From contig JAUMNV010000147.1 in NCBI GenBank assembly GCA_031295725.1, positions 1 to 22,100 of the forward strand: a DNA stretch of 22,100 bases. Reading direction: 5' to 3'. The position numbers were made by a program, and so were the translations under genes. This document shows positions 7,147 to 15,245 of this stretch, one piece after another. Position 1 is the stretch's first letter. Each line of letters opens with the position of its first letter. The notes beneath the pieces are model-generated. The model worked only from the letters and a program-made list of their open reading frames with translations. It was not told the DNA's origin and made no database searches. Source of the stretch: Collinsella sp. Its GTDB lineage: Bacteria > Actinomycetota > Coriobacteriia > Coriobacteriales > Coriobacteriaceae.

Positions 7147-8250
7147 ATGCGCATCGCCATGATAGGCCAAAAGAGAACGGGTTCGCGCGAGGGCGGCGTA
7201 GAAGTGGTGGTAGGCGAGCTTGCTCGCCGTATGGCAGACCTTGGTCACCAAGTAACCTGCTACGACCGTATGGGCGAAGGAGCTCCTTCCGAGCCCTACG
7301 AGAAGGATGGCTACCGCATCGTTCCCGTAAAGGCTCTGGACATCAAGGGGCTCTCTGCGCTCACGAGCAGCTTTGCCGCAACAAGGGCCGCCATCAAAGA
7401 CGGGGCAGACGTAATTCACTATCACGCAGAGGGGCCGTGCGTCCCCCTTCGTTTTGCGCGTTCCGCGGACATCAGGACCGTGGCAACGATCCACGGCCTG
7501 GACTGGCAGCGTGCAAAATGGGGCGGCTTGGCTTCCAAGTACATCAAGTTCGGCGAGGCGACGGCGGCCAAGTGCGCGGATGCGCTCATCGTGCTTTCCC
7601 GGGGCAATCAGGAGTACTTCAAGGAGGCTTACGGCCGCGAGGCTACGCTCATTCCCAACGGCATCACTCCCGAGGCGGATCTTCCCGCGAAGGAGATCTC
7701 CGAGCGCTTGGGGCTCACCCAGGGCTCCTATGTCCTCTACCTCGGTCGCATTGTGCCCGAGAAGCGACCGGAACTGTTGGTGGAGGCGTACAAGCAGGTA
7801 AAGACGGATAAGCGCCTGGTTATCGCGGGCGACTCCTCCGATACGGACGACTACGCCGTGGCGCTCAAAGAGGCTGCCGCGTCCGACCCCCGCGCGCTCT
7901 TTACCGGCCACGTTGAGGGCAACCTGCTCTCCGAGCTGTACTCCAACGCGTATTGCTACGCGCTCCCCTCCGACGTTGAGGGCCTGCCCATGAGCTTGCT
8001 GGAGGCCATGTCTCACGGTGCGGCATGCGTTACCTCGGATATTCCCGAGTGCGCGGATGTTCTGCAGGGTTGCGGGCTCACGTTCCCACACGGAGACGCG
8101 GGGGCGCTGCGCGACGTGCTTGAAGGCCTGATAGCGGATTCTGCCCAAGCGGAGAGGCTGGGCGCCATGGCACGTGACCGCGCGATTAATGGCTATGACT
8201 GGAACAGCGTCGTCCAAAGGACGCTTGCTTTGTATGAGGGTGTTGCGTAA
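7147..8250 (+). CDS. Glycosyltransferase family 4
   Basis: 367-residue GT-B-fold retaining glycosyltransferase that adds a sugar to the lipid-linked repeat unit at the cytoplasmic face. The N-terminal Rossmann half starts MRIAMIGQKRTGSREGGVEVVVGELARRM, with the glycine-rich acceptor loop. VATIHGLDWQRAKW and LSRGNQEYF mark the N-domain end. In the C-domain, YLGRIVPEKRPELLVEAY (R and K for nucleotide phosphates) and the E-x7-E motif EGLPMSLLEAMSHGAACV are present. ATG 7147 was chosen because family members start M-R-I; GTG 7135 is an in-frame alternative. The stop overlaps the next start by one base (TAATG), a sign of translational coupling. Donor and acceptor cannot be predicted. Confidence 0.93.
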   Translation: MRIAMIGQKRTGSREGGVEVVVGELARRMADLGHQVTCYDRMGEGAPSEPYEKDGYRIVPVKALDIKGLSALTSSFAATRAAIKDGADVIHYHAEGPCVPLRFARSADIRTVATIHGLDWQRAKWGGLASKYIKFGEATAAKCADALIVLSRGNQEYFKEAYGREATLIPNGITPEADLPAKEISERLGLTQGSYVLYLGRIVPEKRPELLVEAYKQVKTDKRLVIAGDSSDTDDYAVALKEAAASDPRALFTGHVEGNLLSELYSNAYCYALPSDVEGLPMSLLEAMSHGAACVTSDIPECADVLQGCGLTFPHGDAGALRDVLEGLIADSAQAERLGAMARDRAINGYDWNSVVQRTLALYEGVA

Positions 8251-9533
8251 TGAAGATCCTTCTTGTAAATAAGTTTCATTGGCGCAAGGGTGGAAGCGAG
8301 ACGTACTACTTTGCTCTTGCCGATGGTCTTCGCGCTCTTGGGCATGAAGTTGCCTTCTTCAGCATGGAGGATGAGCGTAATGAGCCGACTGAGTGGTCGC
8401 GTTACTTTGTAACGAACCGCGACTATAACGGACCGAGCTCTATTGTCGATAAGGCGAAGGCCGCGCAGGCACTTGTGTATTCCAAAGAGGCGCGCGAGAA
8501 GTTCGATGCGCTGTGCCGTGAATTCCAGCCCGATGTAATCCATCTCAATCTCACTCATAGGCAGATTACGTTTTCCATCTTGGACGCTCCTTGGCTAAAG
8601 CAGCATCCAACGCCGGTTGTGTATACCTCGCACGACTTGATTCTTGCTTGCCCGAGCTATCTTATGCTTGATTCCGAGGGCAACGTTTGCGATTCGTGTC
8701 TCGGGGGTCATTTTGGCAATTGCCTTAAGAAGAAGTGCGTAAAGGGTTCGATCGCAAAAAGCGCGTTAGCGGTGGCTGAGGCGGAATGGCTTAAACGGCA
8801 CAAAACCTATTCACGTCTCGATCGCATCATCTGCCCGAGTGAGTTCATGCGGAACAAGTTTATTGAAGCGGGGCTTCCCGAGCGTCAGCTTGTCCTCATG
8901 CGGAATTTCCTGAATCCCGATTCGATGTCACGGGAAGTTGCCAACCAAAATAATGAAGATCCCTACATGCTGTATCTGGGACGCCTTTCTCGCGAGAAAG
9001 GCGTGTTAACGCTCGTGCATGCTTTTGAGAAGGCGGCACCGGTGATCCCTGATTGGCGTCTTGTTATTGCAGGCGATGGCCCTGAATGTGATGCTGTGAA
9101 GGTCAAAGTTTCCGCAATGCCAAACGAAATAAGCTCGAGGATTGAGCTGGTTGGATATAAAACCGGTGACGCCCTGCGCGGACTTGTGAATCGAGCCACT
9201 CTGGCGGCTGCGCCGTCAGAGTGGCTCGAGAACGCGCCATATGCGGTTCTCGAGGCACTCGCCGCGGGCAAGCCCGTTATCGGTACGAACATGGGCGGAA
9301 TACCCGAGCTGGTACGTGAGGGTGAAACGGGCTTCCTGGCTGAAGCCCACGATGAGGCAGGACTCGCAGATGCAATCCGTAGGGGTGCGGCGGTGGCCGC
9401 CGATCCTGCGGCTTACGCCGCGATGAGCGCGCATTGCCGTTCATTCGTGGCAGAGAACTGTAATCAAGAGAAATACATCCGGAATCTCGTCTCCCTGTAT
9501 CAAGAACTAATTGACCGGAAGGTGGTGGCCTAA
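8250..9533 (+). CDS. Glycosyltransferase family 4 with internal Cys cluster
   Basis: 427 residues, GT-B fold. The N-domain begins MKILLVNKFHWRKGGSETYYFALADGL. HDLILACPSYLMLDSEGNVCDSCL, followed by HFGNCLKKKC (about residues 130-166), forms a cluster of five to six Cys of metal-site type, which occurs in a subset of capsular GT4 enzymes and recurs in modified form in the gene at 13968. The C-domain has YLGRLSREKGVLTLVHAF, VIAGDGPE and the E-x7-E segment ENAPYAVLEALAAGKPVIGT. It starts on the last base of the previous stop. The coding sequence carries two striking palindromes (8981-9004 and 9191-9229). Its composition is less GC-rich than the radical SAM gene that follows. Confidence 0.93.
   Translation: MKILLVNKFHWRKGGSETYYFALADGLRALGHEVAFFSMEDERNEPTEWSRYFVTNRDYNGPSSIVDKAKAAQALVYSKEAREKFDALCREFQPDVIHLNLTHRQITFSILDAPWLKQHPTPVVYTSHDLILACPSYLMLDSEGNVCDSCLGGHFGNCLKKKCVKGSIAKSALAVAEAEWLKRHKTYSRLDRIICPSEFMRNKFIEAGLPERQLVLMRNFLNPDSMSREVANQNNEDPYMLYLGRLSREKGVLTLVHAFEKAAPVIPDWRLVIAGDGPECDAVKVKVSAMPNEISSRIELVGYKTGDALRGLVNRATLAAAPSEWLENAPYAVLEALAAGKPVIGTNMGGIPELVREGETGFLAEAHDEAGLADAIRRGAAVAADPAAYAAMSAHCRSFVAENCNQEKYIRNLVSLYQELIDRKVVA
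8981..9004. repeat. Perfect 24-base palindrome inside GT4 gene
   Basis: ACGCCTTTCTCG is followed at once by its reverse complement, 12-base arms with no spacer. It encodes RLSREKG, a sequence typical of GT4 enzymes, so coding constraint contributes to it. Confidence 0.9.
9191..9229. repeat. 18-bp inverted repeat with TGC loop inside GT4 gene
   Basis: Arms 9191-9208 and 9212-9229 match at 17 of 18 positions; the exception is a G/A difference that is a G-U pair in RNA. The outer 13 positions are perfect. The loop is TGC. It encodes residues about 314-327, just before and into the E-x7-E motif. Confidence 0.9.
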
Positions 9534-9536
9534 CCC

Positions 9537-10673
9537 ATGGCCGAGAAGAAACTCAACGGAACCGTAATCGTAACGTACCGCTGCAACGCGCGCTGCACCA
9601 TGTGCAACCGCTACAAGGCTCCCAGCCGTCCGGAGGAGGAGCTCTCCCTCGACGTGATCAAGAAGCTCCCGCGCATGTACTTCACCAACATCACCGGTGG
9701 CGAGCCCTTCATCAGGACCGACCTTGCGGATATCGTGCGCGAGCTGTACAAGAAGTCCGACCGCATCGTCATCTCCACCAACGGCTTCTTCACCGACCGC
9801 ATCATCGCCCTTGCCGAGGAATTCCCCCAGGTGGGAATCCGCATCTCCATCGAGGGTCTGCAGCAGACCAACGATGAGATCCGCGGTCTCCAGAACGGCT
9901 TCAACCGCGGCTACGAGACGCTCAAGAAGCTCGTGGAAATGAAGCACCCGGACGTGGGCTTTGGCATGACGGTGCAGGATCGCAACGCTGCGGACTTGGT
10001 GCCGCTGTACAAGCTTTCCGACGAGCTCGGCATGGAGTTCGCCACCGCCAGCCTGCACAACAGCTTCTACTTTGTCGAGGCGAAGAACATCATCAAGGAC
10101 CGTCCCATGGTGGCCCAGAACTTCGAGGACCTGGTAAACGAGCTCCTCAAGTCCAACGAGCCCAAGAAGTGGTTCCGCGCGTACTTCAACATGGGCCTCA
10201 TCAACTACATCTATGGGCAGAAGCGCCTGCTCCCGTGCGATATGGCGTTCGACACGTTCTTCATCGACCCCTACGGCGACGTCATGCCCTGCAACGGCAC
10301 CAAGGAGAAGCTCGTTATGGGCAACCTTAACGACGAGTCTTGGGATGAGCTGTGGGAGAGCGCCCAGGCCGAGAAAGTGCGCGGCTGCGTGCGCCACTGC
10401 GACCGCAACTGCTGGATGATCGGCTCCGTGTCTCCTGCCATGCACAAGTACATCTGGAAACCCGCGTCGTGGGTGCTGGCGCACAAGCTCAAGCCCGGCA
10501 AGAAGTTCGACATGCACGAGCTCCCCATCGTGCGCGACTACGAGTCGGGCAAGGTGACGAAGGAGGAGCTGGACGCTCTTTCCACCTGCGACATGCACGC
10601 CGCGATCAACGACGGCCTTTCCGACGCAAGCCGAGCCGACGCGCACGTGTACGAGACTGAGGAGGCGCTGTAG
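9537..10673 (+). CDS. Radical SAM/SPASM-type protein in polysaccharide locus
   Basis: 378-residue iron-sulfur enzyme. The radical SAM cluster motif is C16-x3-C20-x2-C23 (YRCNARCTMCNRY), followed by GGEP (54-57), which binds the SAM amino group, and a TNGFF strand (81-85). A C-terminal auxiliary-cluster region resembling SPASM/Twitch has C234 (LLPCDMAF), C252 (GDVMPCNG) and C284, C288, C292 (CVRHCDRNCW). Such enzymes make 5'-deoxyadenosyl radicals to oxidise, epimerise or otherwise alter substrates, including sugars. Between glycosyltransferases its target is probably a sugar or sugar nucleotide, but this is inference. ATG 9537 follows GGAAGGTGG at eight bases. Very GC-rich codon use differs from the genes on both sides. 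No precursor-peptide ORF was seen next to it, which argues against RiPP chemistry. Confidence 0.88.
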   Translation: MAEKKLNGTVIVTYRCNARCTMCNRYKAPSRPEEELSLDVIKKLPRMYFTNITGGEPFIRTDLADIVRELYKKSDRIVISTNGFFTDRIIALAEEFPQVGIRISIEGLQQTNDEIRGLQNGFNRGYETLKKLVEMKHPDVGFGMTVQDRNAADLVPLYKLSDELGMEFATASLHNSFYFVEAKNIIKDRPMVAQNFEDLVNELLKSNEPKKWFRAYFNMGLINYIYGQKRLLPCDMAFDTFFIDPYGDVMPCNGTKEKLVMGNLNDESWDELWESAQAEKVRGCVRHCDRNCWMIGSVSPAMHKYIWKPASWVLAHKLKPGKKFDMHELPIVRDYESGKVTKEELDALSTCDMHAAINDGLSDASRADAHVYETEEAL

Positions 10674-10745
10674 TGCAGCCGGGTGGAAAAATCGAATGCA
10701 AAAATTCAGAAATAGCGGTTGCTCGATATCAATCGGAGGAAACAC

Positions 10746-11849
10746 GTGAAAGTATCCTGCATAACCAGGCACGCAATCTCTAATTATGGCTCCCTGCTCC
10801 AGGCATATGCGACACAACGAGCGGTAGAGAGCTTGGGGCATGAGTTCGAGATTATGGACTATGTACCTGCTTGTGAGGACGTATCCCAGCAGGTGAGGAC
10901 GCTTCTTTCGACAAAGCCGTCCTGGAACGGGAACGCGTTGAAGAAGTCTGTCTACAGACTTCTGATGGAGCCTGAGACAAGGGTGGCGGGCAAGCGGTTT
11001 GCGCGTGAGCGTTCCCAGCTGCTTAAGATGAGCCCTCACTATGCATCCCTGGAGGAGCTGAAGGCTAATCCGCCCAAGGCCGATGTCTATATGACTGGAA
11101 GCGATCAGGTGTGGGGTCCCATCAGCTCGGGCGCATACGACCTGTCATACGCGCTTGAGTTTGCTCCCGAGGGCGCAAGGCGCATCTCATATGCGGCAAG
11201 CTTTGGTAAGAAGAATATCCCGGATAGCGTGCGCCCCAGGTTTCTCGAGGACCTTCGAGCATATGAGGCCGTGTTCGTACGCGAGGATGCCGCGCGCGAG
11301 CAGCTTGCCTCGTGGGGCATAGAGGCCGGACAGGTTGTCGATCCCACGCTGCTGCTTGATGGCGAGGCGTGGAGAAGGATGGCGGCACCTGCCCCGAAGG
11401 GCGAATACATCCTCGTCTACCAGATTCACAGCGACCCGACGGTGGGGCAGTACGCCGTGAAGGTTGCCAAAAAGCTTGGCTTGCCCCTGATACGGATCTC
11501 CGCAAGCCTGCACCAGGCCTCACGCGAGGGCAAGTTCAAGTGGCTGCCGACGCTTGCTGAGTTTCTCTCGTATGTCGACAACGCAGCATGCCTAGTCACG
11601 GACTCGTTCCACGGTACGGCTTTTGCCATAAATCTCAATACGCCGCTGGTAGAAGTGCTGCCCAAGAACGGAACCTCGAGCAGGAACGTGAGTATTCTGC
11701 GACTCACGGACCTCACGGACAGAGTGCTTCAGAATCTAGATGATGTCGAGTTAGCATCCAAGCAGATTGACTTTGGTCGGGTCAACGACGTGATGGGTGC
11801 GGAGAGGGAGAAGTCCCTAGCGCAGCTCAAGAGCATGATTGAGGAGTAG
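10746..11849 (+). CDS. Polysaccharide pyruvyl transferase family protein (first copy)
   Basis: 367 residues, PST family (as CsaB, WcaK, EpsO), which transfers pyruvate from phosphoenolpyruvate to a sugar as a ketal and so adds negative charge. Family marks in order: N-terminal ITRHAISNYGSLLQAYATQ (N-Y-G in place of N-x-GD), YMTGSDQVWGP (about 113-123), AEFSYAASFG-like ISYAASFGKKNIP, VVDPTLLLDGEAW, then VTDSFHGTAFAI (near residue 287). GTG 10746 was chosen: GGAGG sits six bases upstream, while the earlier in-frame codon at 10719 has no ribosome site. A 72-base gap precedes it. The FrhB-like gene starts four bases after its stop; this PST-FrhB pairing returns later in the locus. Other PST-fold proteins may do unrelated chemistry, so pyruvyl transfer is likely but not proven. 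Confidence 0.88.
   Translation: MKVSCITRHAISNYGSLLQAYATQRAVESLGHEFEIMDYVPACEDVSQQVRTLLSTKPSWNGNALKKSVYRLLMEPETRVAGKRFARERSQLLKMSPHYASLEELKANPPKADVYMTGSDQVWGPISSGAYDLSYALEFAPEGARRISYAASFGKKNIPDSVRPRFLEDLRAYEAVFVREDAAREQLASWGIEAGQVVDPTLLLDGEAWRRMAAPAPKGEYILVYQIHSDPTVGQYAVKVAKKLGLPLIRISASLHQASREGKFKWLPTLAEFLSYVDNAACLVTDSFHGTAFAINLNTPLVEVLPKNGTSSRNVSILRLTDLTDRVLQNLDDVELASKQIDFGRVNDVMGAEREKSLAQLKSMIEE
10942..10963. repeat. 10-bp inverted repeat inside PST gene
   Basis: AGAAGTCTGT and ACAGACTTCT are perfect 10-base arms separated by CT. The segment encodes KKSVYRLL. Confidence 0.85.
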
Positions 11850-11853
11850 GGCA

Positions 11854-12981
11854 TTGTCAAACGTTGGCACTAGGACGGTATGCAAGAAGGATATGTGCGC
11901 TGGCTGTATGGCCTGCGTCGATTCATGCCGACATGGAGCGATTGCCATTGAGGATACGATTGAGGCGTATAACGCCCGTATTGATCCTACAAGGTGCGTG
12001 GGATGTGGACTGTGCGAGAAAACGTGTCCCCAGATGGTATCCCCATCTTCGTTGCGTCCTCTCGAGTGGCTACAGGGGTGGGCGAAAGATACATCGCTCA
12101 GAATGTCATCTTCGTCCGGGGGTCTGGCTACGGCCATCTCGGAGGCGTTTGTGGCGTCAAATGGATTAGTGTGTTCATGTGCACAGGAGGGCGGTGAGTT
12201 CCGGTTCCACCTCACTTCTGATGCGGATTACTTGAGGAGGGCCCAAGGCTCCAAATACGTCAAAAGCAATCCGCTTGGTGCGTACCGCGAGGTTAGGGAG
12301 GCCCTGCAAGGTGGTCAAAGGGTTCTCTTTATCGGTCTTCCTTGTCAGGTTGCTGCGATGCGTAACTTCGTTGGAAGCCGTTTAGCCGATTCCCTTTACA
12401 CCATCGACCTTATCTGTCATGGTTCACCGTCCCCCAAGGTCCTGAGCCGATTCTTGGAAGAGACAGGTAACAACCTGTCTAATGAGCTGATACTGGACTT
12501 TCGAAAGAAAGTCCAGTTTCAGCTCCGCTATCGCGGAGCTGAAACTGTGGGTAGGACGGGTGTCCGCGATCGCTACTCGATTGCTTTCCTCTCGGGTTTA
12601 CCGTATACGGAAGGCTGCTACTCCTGCCGCTACGCCAAGGGTGATCGTGTCTCCGATATTACGCTTGGCGATTCATGGGGTAGCGAGCTTTCTGATGAGG
12701 TCGCGAACGGGATATCCCTCGCACTTGTGCAGACAGACAAGGGTCGAGAACTGTTAGAAATGACGGACCTTGAGCTTTTGCCGGTTGATCCTGGTCTAGC
12801 TGTGGCCAACAATGAACAGCTTCAACGTCCTTCGACGAAGCCTATAGAAAGAAATACCTTTATGGATGGCTTTCGTAACGGGGTACGGGTTAACCGACTC
12901 GTTCTCAGGGCGAGGCCAAAAGACTGCGCCAAGTACTTGGTCAAGGATATACTGCTTGCACTGGGTTTGCTCAGGGGTTAA
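11854..12981 (+). CDS. FrhB-like iron-sulfur (flavo)protein, coenzyme F420 hydrogenase beta-subunit family (first copy)
   Basis: 375 residues. The N-terminal ferredoxin domain has two 4Fe-4S motifs: C15-x2-C18-x2-C21-x3-C25 and C48-x2-C51-x2-C54-x3-C58-P. The FrhB/FdhB domains follow: SSSSGGLATAIS, AQGSKYVKSN, LFIGLPCQVAAM, LICHGSPSP, YTEGCYSCRYAKGDRVSDITLGDSWG. Family members bind FAD and clusters and move electrons; the versions in polysaccharide loci have no established substrate, and a true F420 role is not implied. TTG 11854 was chosen because GAGGAG lies seven bases upstream. It follows the PST gene by four bases. Residues 211-232 (LILDFRKKVQFQLRYRGAE) are encoded by a cluster of strong hairpins and lack the G-W pair seen in the second copy, so this stretch may have been rewritten. 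Alternative: electron donor for the nearby radical SAM enzyme. Confidence 0.87.
   Translation: MSNVGTRTVCKKDMCAGCMACVDSCRHGAIAIEDTIEAYNARIDPTRCVGCGLCEKTCPQMVSPSSLRPLEWLQGWAKDTSLRMSSSSGGLATAISEAFVASNGLVCSCAQEGGEFRFHLTSDADYLRRAQGSKYVKSNPLGAYREVREALQGGQRVLFIGLPCQVAAMRNFVGSRLADSLYTIDLICHGSPSPKVLSRFLEETGNNLSNELILDFRKKVQFQLRYRGAETVGRTGVRDRYSIAFLSGLPYTEGCYSCRYAKGDRVSDITLGDSWGSELSDEVANGISLALVQTDKGRELLEMTDLELLPVDPGLAVANNEQLQRPSTKPIERNTFMDGFRNGVRVNRLVLRARPKDCAKYLVKDILLALGLLRG
12461..12547. repeat. Cluster of overlapping hairpins inside first FrhB-like gene
   Basis: Three inverted repeats follow one another. First, AGACAGGT (12461-12468) and ACCTGTCT (12473-12480) with loop AACA. Second, arms 12484-12502 and 12507-12525: 19 positions with one mismatch, loop GAAA, inner 11 perfect. 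Third, arms 12514-12528 and 12533-12547: 15 perfect positions, loop TATC. The segment CAGTTTCAGCTC (12514-12525) is shared, so it can pair either with 12484-12495 (11 of 12) or with 12536-12547 (12 of 12), not both. No T run follows. The frame stays open throughout. Confidence 0.93.
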
Positions 12982-13027
12982 CACATCGAGAGCGTTTGCT
13001 TTAGGCATTAATGATAAGGTAATCCAT

Positions 13028-13966
13028 ATGTTGAGTAATTCCAAGGTGCCAAAGTGCGTCGTATTAATGGCGTCATACAACGGCATCCCATTTATTTCAG
13101 AACAAATTGACAGCATTCTCTCGCAGGCTGAAGTTGACGTACGTCTTTTTGTCCGTGATGACGGGTCATCTGATGGTACTCGTGATCTTCTGCAGCGCTA
13201 TGCAGATGAGGGCAGTCTGACTTTGTTAACAGGAGAAAACCTAGGACCTGCTTTAGGGTTTTTGACGTTGTTGCGGAATGCTCCCGAAGCTGATTACTAT
13301 GCGTTTTCCGACCAAGATGATATTTGGGATAGCGATAAACTGATAACTGCGATTAAACAGCTTAAGAAGCAGGAGAATTTGGCTCTTTATCATTGCAATT
13401 CAAGACTTGTAGATTCAGCTGGTAATGAGATGGGCCGGTTAACCTATGGGCAACAAAGGTGCATATCTTATCGAGATAACGACCCTCTCAACCAGCTTTG
13501 CATTGGGTCACCTATGGGATGTACGCAAGTATTTGATAGGCGTATTTGGGAAGTTGTTTGCTTGCATGAGCTGCCCCATCCCGTCATCATGCATGATAAG
13601 CTGATAGCTAATCTATGCGTGCTGCTGGGTTATCGGATTGTTTTCGATGCTTCTCCTCATATGGGATATCGCCAGCATGGTCGTAATGTGGTCGGTGTGA
13701 GTACTGATTTACCATCTAAAGTGATTGAGAAAATCAATAGTTTTTGTCATCCGCGAGAGATTACTCTTGCAAAGCAAGTTACTGGACTTCTTTCAACTTA
13801 TTCCGACTGCATTCTTCCTCCAGAGCGTGCTCTTGGAGAGTTGGTATCGAAAATGGACGCTTCTTTCATGGCTAGGTGCAGGGTTTCTTTCTCTTCGAGG
13901 CTGAATTTCGGCAGTCTACAAGAGGGCCTTTTCAATAGATCTCTCCTCTTATTTGGGAAGCGATGA
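13028..13966 (+). CDS. Glycosyltransferase family 2
   Basis: 312 residues, GT-A fold inverting transferase. It begins MLSNSKVPKCVVLMASYNGIPFISEQIDSIL, then has VRDDGSSDGTRDLL (nucleotide-binding Asp pair), ADYYAFSDQDDIWDSDKL (the DxD-equivalent QDD for Mn/UDP-sugar) and a C-terminal part with PVIMHDKLIA, comparable with rhamnosyl/galactosyl GT2 enzymes of capsule loci. ATG 13028 has AAGG eight bases upstream; the frame is open further up but overlaps the FrhB-like gene and is not protein-like there. The base composition is clearly AT-richer than in adjacent genes, a sign of separate acquisition. The next gene begins one base after its TGA. Confidence 0.92.
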   Translation: MLSNSKVPKCVVLMASYNGIPFISEQIDSILSQAEVDVRLFVRDDGSSDGTRDLLQRYADEGSLTLLTGENLGPALGFLTLLRNAPEADYYAFSDQDDIWDSDKLITAIKQLKKQENLALYHCNSRLVDSAGNEMGRLTYGQQRCISYRDNDPLNQLCIGSPMGCTQVFDRRIWEVVCLHELPHPVIMHDKLIANLCVLLGYRIVFDASPHMGYRQHGRNVVGVSTDLPSKVIEKINSFCHPREITLAKQVTGLLSTYSDCILPPERALGELVSKMDASFMARCRVSFSSRLNFGSLQEGLFNRSLLLFGKR

Positions 13967-13967
13967 T

Positions 13968-15245
13968 ATGAGTAAAAGCATCCCCAAACCGCACAATAGT
14001 GGGTACGTCCTAGCGCTTGCCTTTTGCGACTATCTCAAGGACAAGACCGGCACCCCAAAGGCTATTATGGCGAGTCAGCAGGCCATGGCGTCGCACGGCA
14101 TAAGTTACGTCTATCTCCACTCGGTTAAGAAGACCCTGTTCAGGGACGACCAGATGCTATTTTGCGAATTCGGGGTTACGGTCGACGGGGTGGAGGCTGG
14201 TGTTTTCAGTATTGCCCAGGTGTGCGAGGCCCTTTGCAGCTGGCAAAAAAGCGGCTTCAGCCTTCTTGAGCTTCATATCCACCACCTTCTGTACGTGAGC
14301 CTTGAGAAAGTCTCCGAACTGCTAAAAGTTACAGGCAAAACACCGGTCAGGGCCTTTCTCCACGACTATTACCTGTGTTGTACAAGCTATAACCTCCAAA
14401 ATAGGAGCGGCTTTTGTGACAGCTCAAGGCTCGGCGACGCTCCCTGCGAGAAATGCCCCCACTTCAGTAACAGCCTTCGTGTGGAGTCGAAGATCCAAGG
14501 GCTGTTTGACTCCATCAAAAATCTCCGTTTTGTTGCACCTTCGACCTATACGAAGAATCGGTTTCTCTCATTCAGGCCCCAATACGAGGGCCTTGTTGAT
14601 GTAATACCGCACCAAAAGCTGCTTGGAGAGTATCTGGGCAACAGACGTCCTCTGAACGCAGGGGAGCGCATCAGGGTTGCCTTTCTGGGGATGCCGAGGA
14701 AGACAAAGGGCTGGGAGACCTGGCTTCGCCTCGTATCTGCGGTCGATGAACAAGAGTACGAGTTCTTCGTCTTCAACAGCTCGAACGATATGTATCCAGG
14801 GATGAACAAGCGGTTTGTCGAATTTGATGAGAAGCACCCAAATGCCATGACCGACTCTCTCAGGGAGTGCGAGATTGCCATCGTTGTCATGTGGCCATCT
14901 TGCCCAGAGACCTATAGCTACACCTGTATGGAATCTTACTCCGCAAACGCTTATACGATTTCGAGTGCATGTGCAGGCAATGTCGCCGACTTTGTCGTTG
15001 AGCATGGGTCCGGTTTGGTGCTGAATAACGAGGAGGAGCTAATCGGGCTGTTTAGGGATAAGAGCCGGCTTATCAGGGAGGTCAATCGTTTCAGGAGCGG
15101 AAAGCCTGGTCCGCTCGATCTTGTCGATTCAGATGAGATCGTAGACCTGCTTCCATGCTCCTCGGTAGGTCTCAACACGGGAGTTCACATGCACACGAGG
15201 CTGATTGAACGTGTGCTGCTGGAGGTACTCAATGCAAGATCATAG
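13968..15245 (+). CDS. GT4-like glycosyltransferase with Cys cluster
   Basis: 425 residues; weaker family signals than the other GT4 genes. The N-half has ELHIHHLLYV and FLHDYYLCCTSYNLQNRSGFCDSS..CEKCPHF, a Cys-rich insertion in the same relative position (after HD) as in the gene at 8250, suggesting a shared metal-binding subfamily. The C-half carries RVAFLGMPRKTKGWETWLRLV (the GT4 R-x-x-KG turn), then ETYSYTCMESYSANAYTISS, in which E-TYSYTCM-E fits E-x7-E. Likely an additional transferase of the repeat unit; the sugar is unknown. ATG 13968 follows GGGAAG at seven bases. It overlaps the wzy start by 14 bases. Confidence 0.78.
   Translation: MSKSIPKPHNSGYVLALAFCDYLKDKTGTPKAIMASQQAMASHGISYVYLHSVKKTLFRDDQMLFCEFGVTVDGVEAGVFSIAQVCEALCSWQKSGFSLLELHIHHLLYVSLEKVSELLKVTGKTPVRAFLHDYYLCCTSYNLQNRSGFCDSSRLGDAPCEKCPHFSNSLRVESKIQGLFDSIKNLRFVAPSTYTKNRFLSFRPQYEGLVDVIPHQKLLGEYLGNRRPLNAGERIRVAFLGMPRKTKGWETWLRLVSAVDEQEYEFFVFNSSNDMYPGMNKRFVEFDEKHPNAMTDSLRECEIAIVVMWPSCPETYSYTCMESYSANAYTISSACAGNVADFVVEHGSGLVLNNEEELIGLFRDKSRLIREVNRFRSGKPGPLDLVDSDEIVDLLPCSSVGLNTGVHMHTRLIERVLLEVLNARS

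Noticed and set aside
9507..11039. Long minus-strand open frame (510 codons) opposite the radical SAM and PST genes
   Set aside because: Crosses two genes with clear family motifs on the plus strand; it consists of His/Val/Leu-rich shadow sequence.
12461..12547. Hairpin cluster as an intrinsic terminator or CRISPR-like array
   Set aside because: No T run follows any stem, the frame is open through it, and there are no regular repeats with unique spacers.
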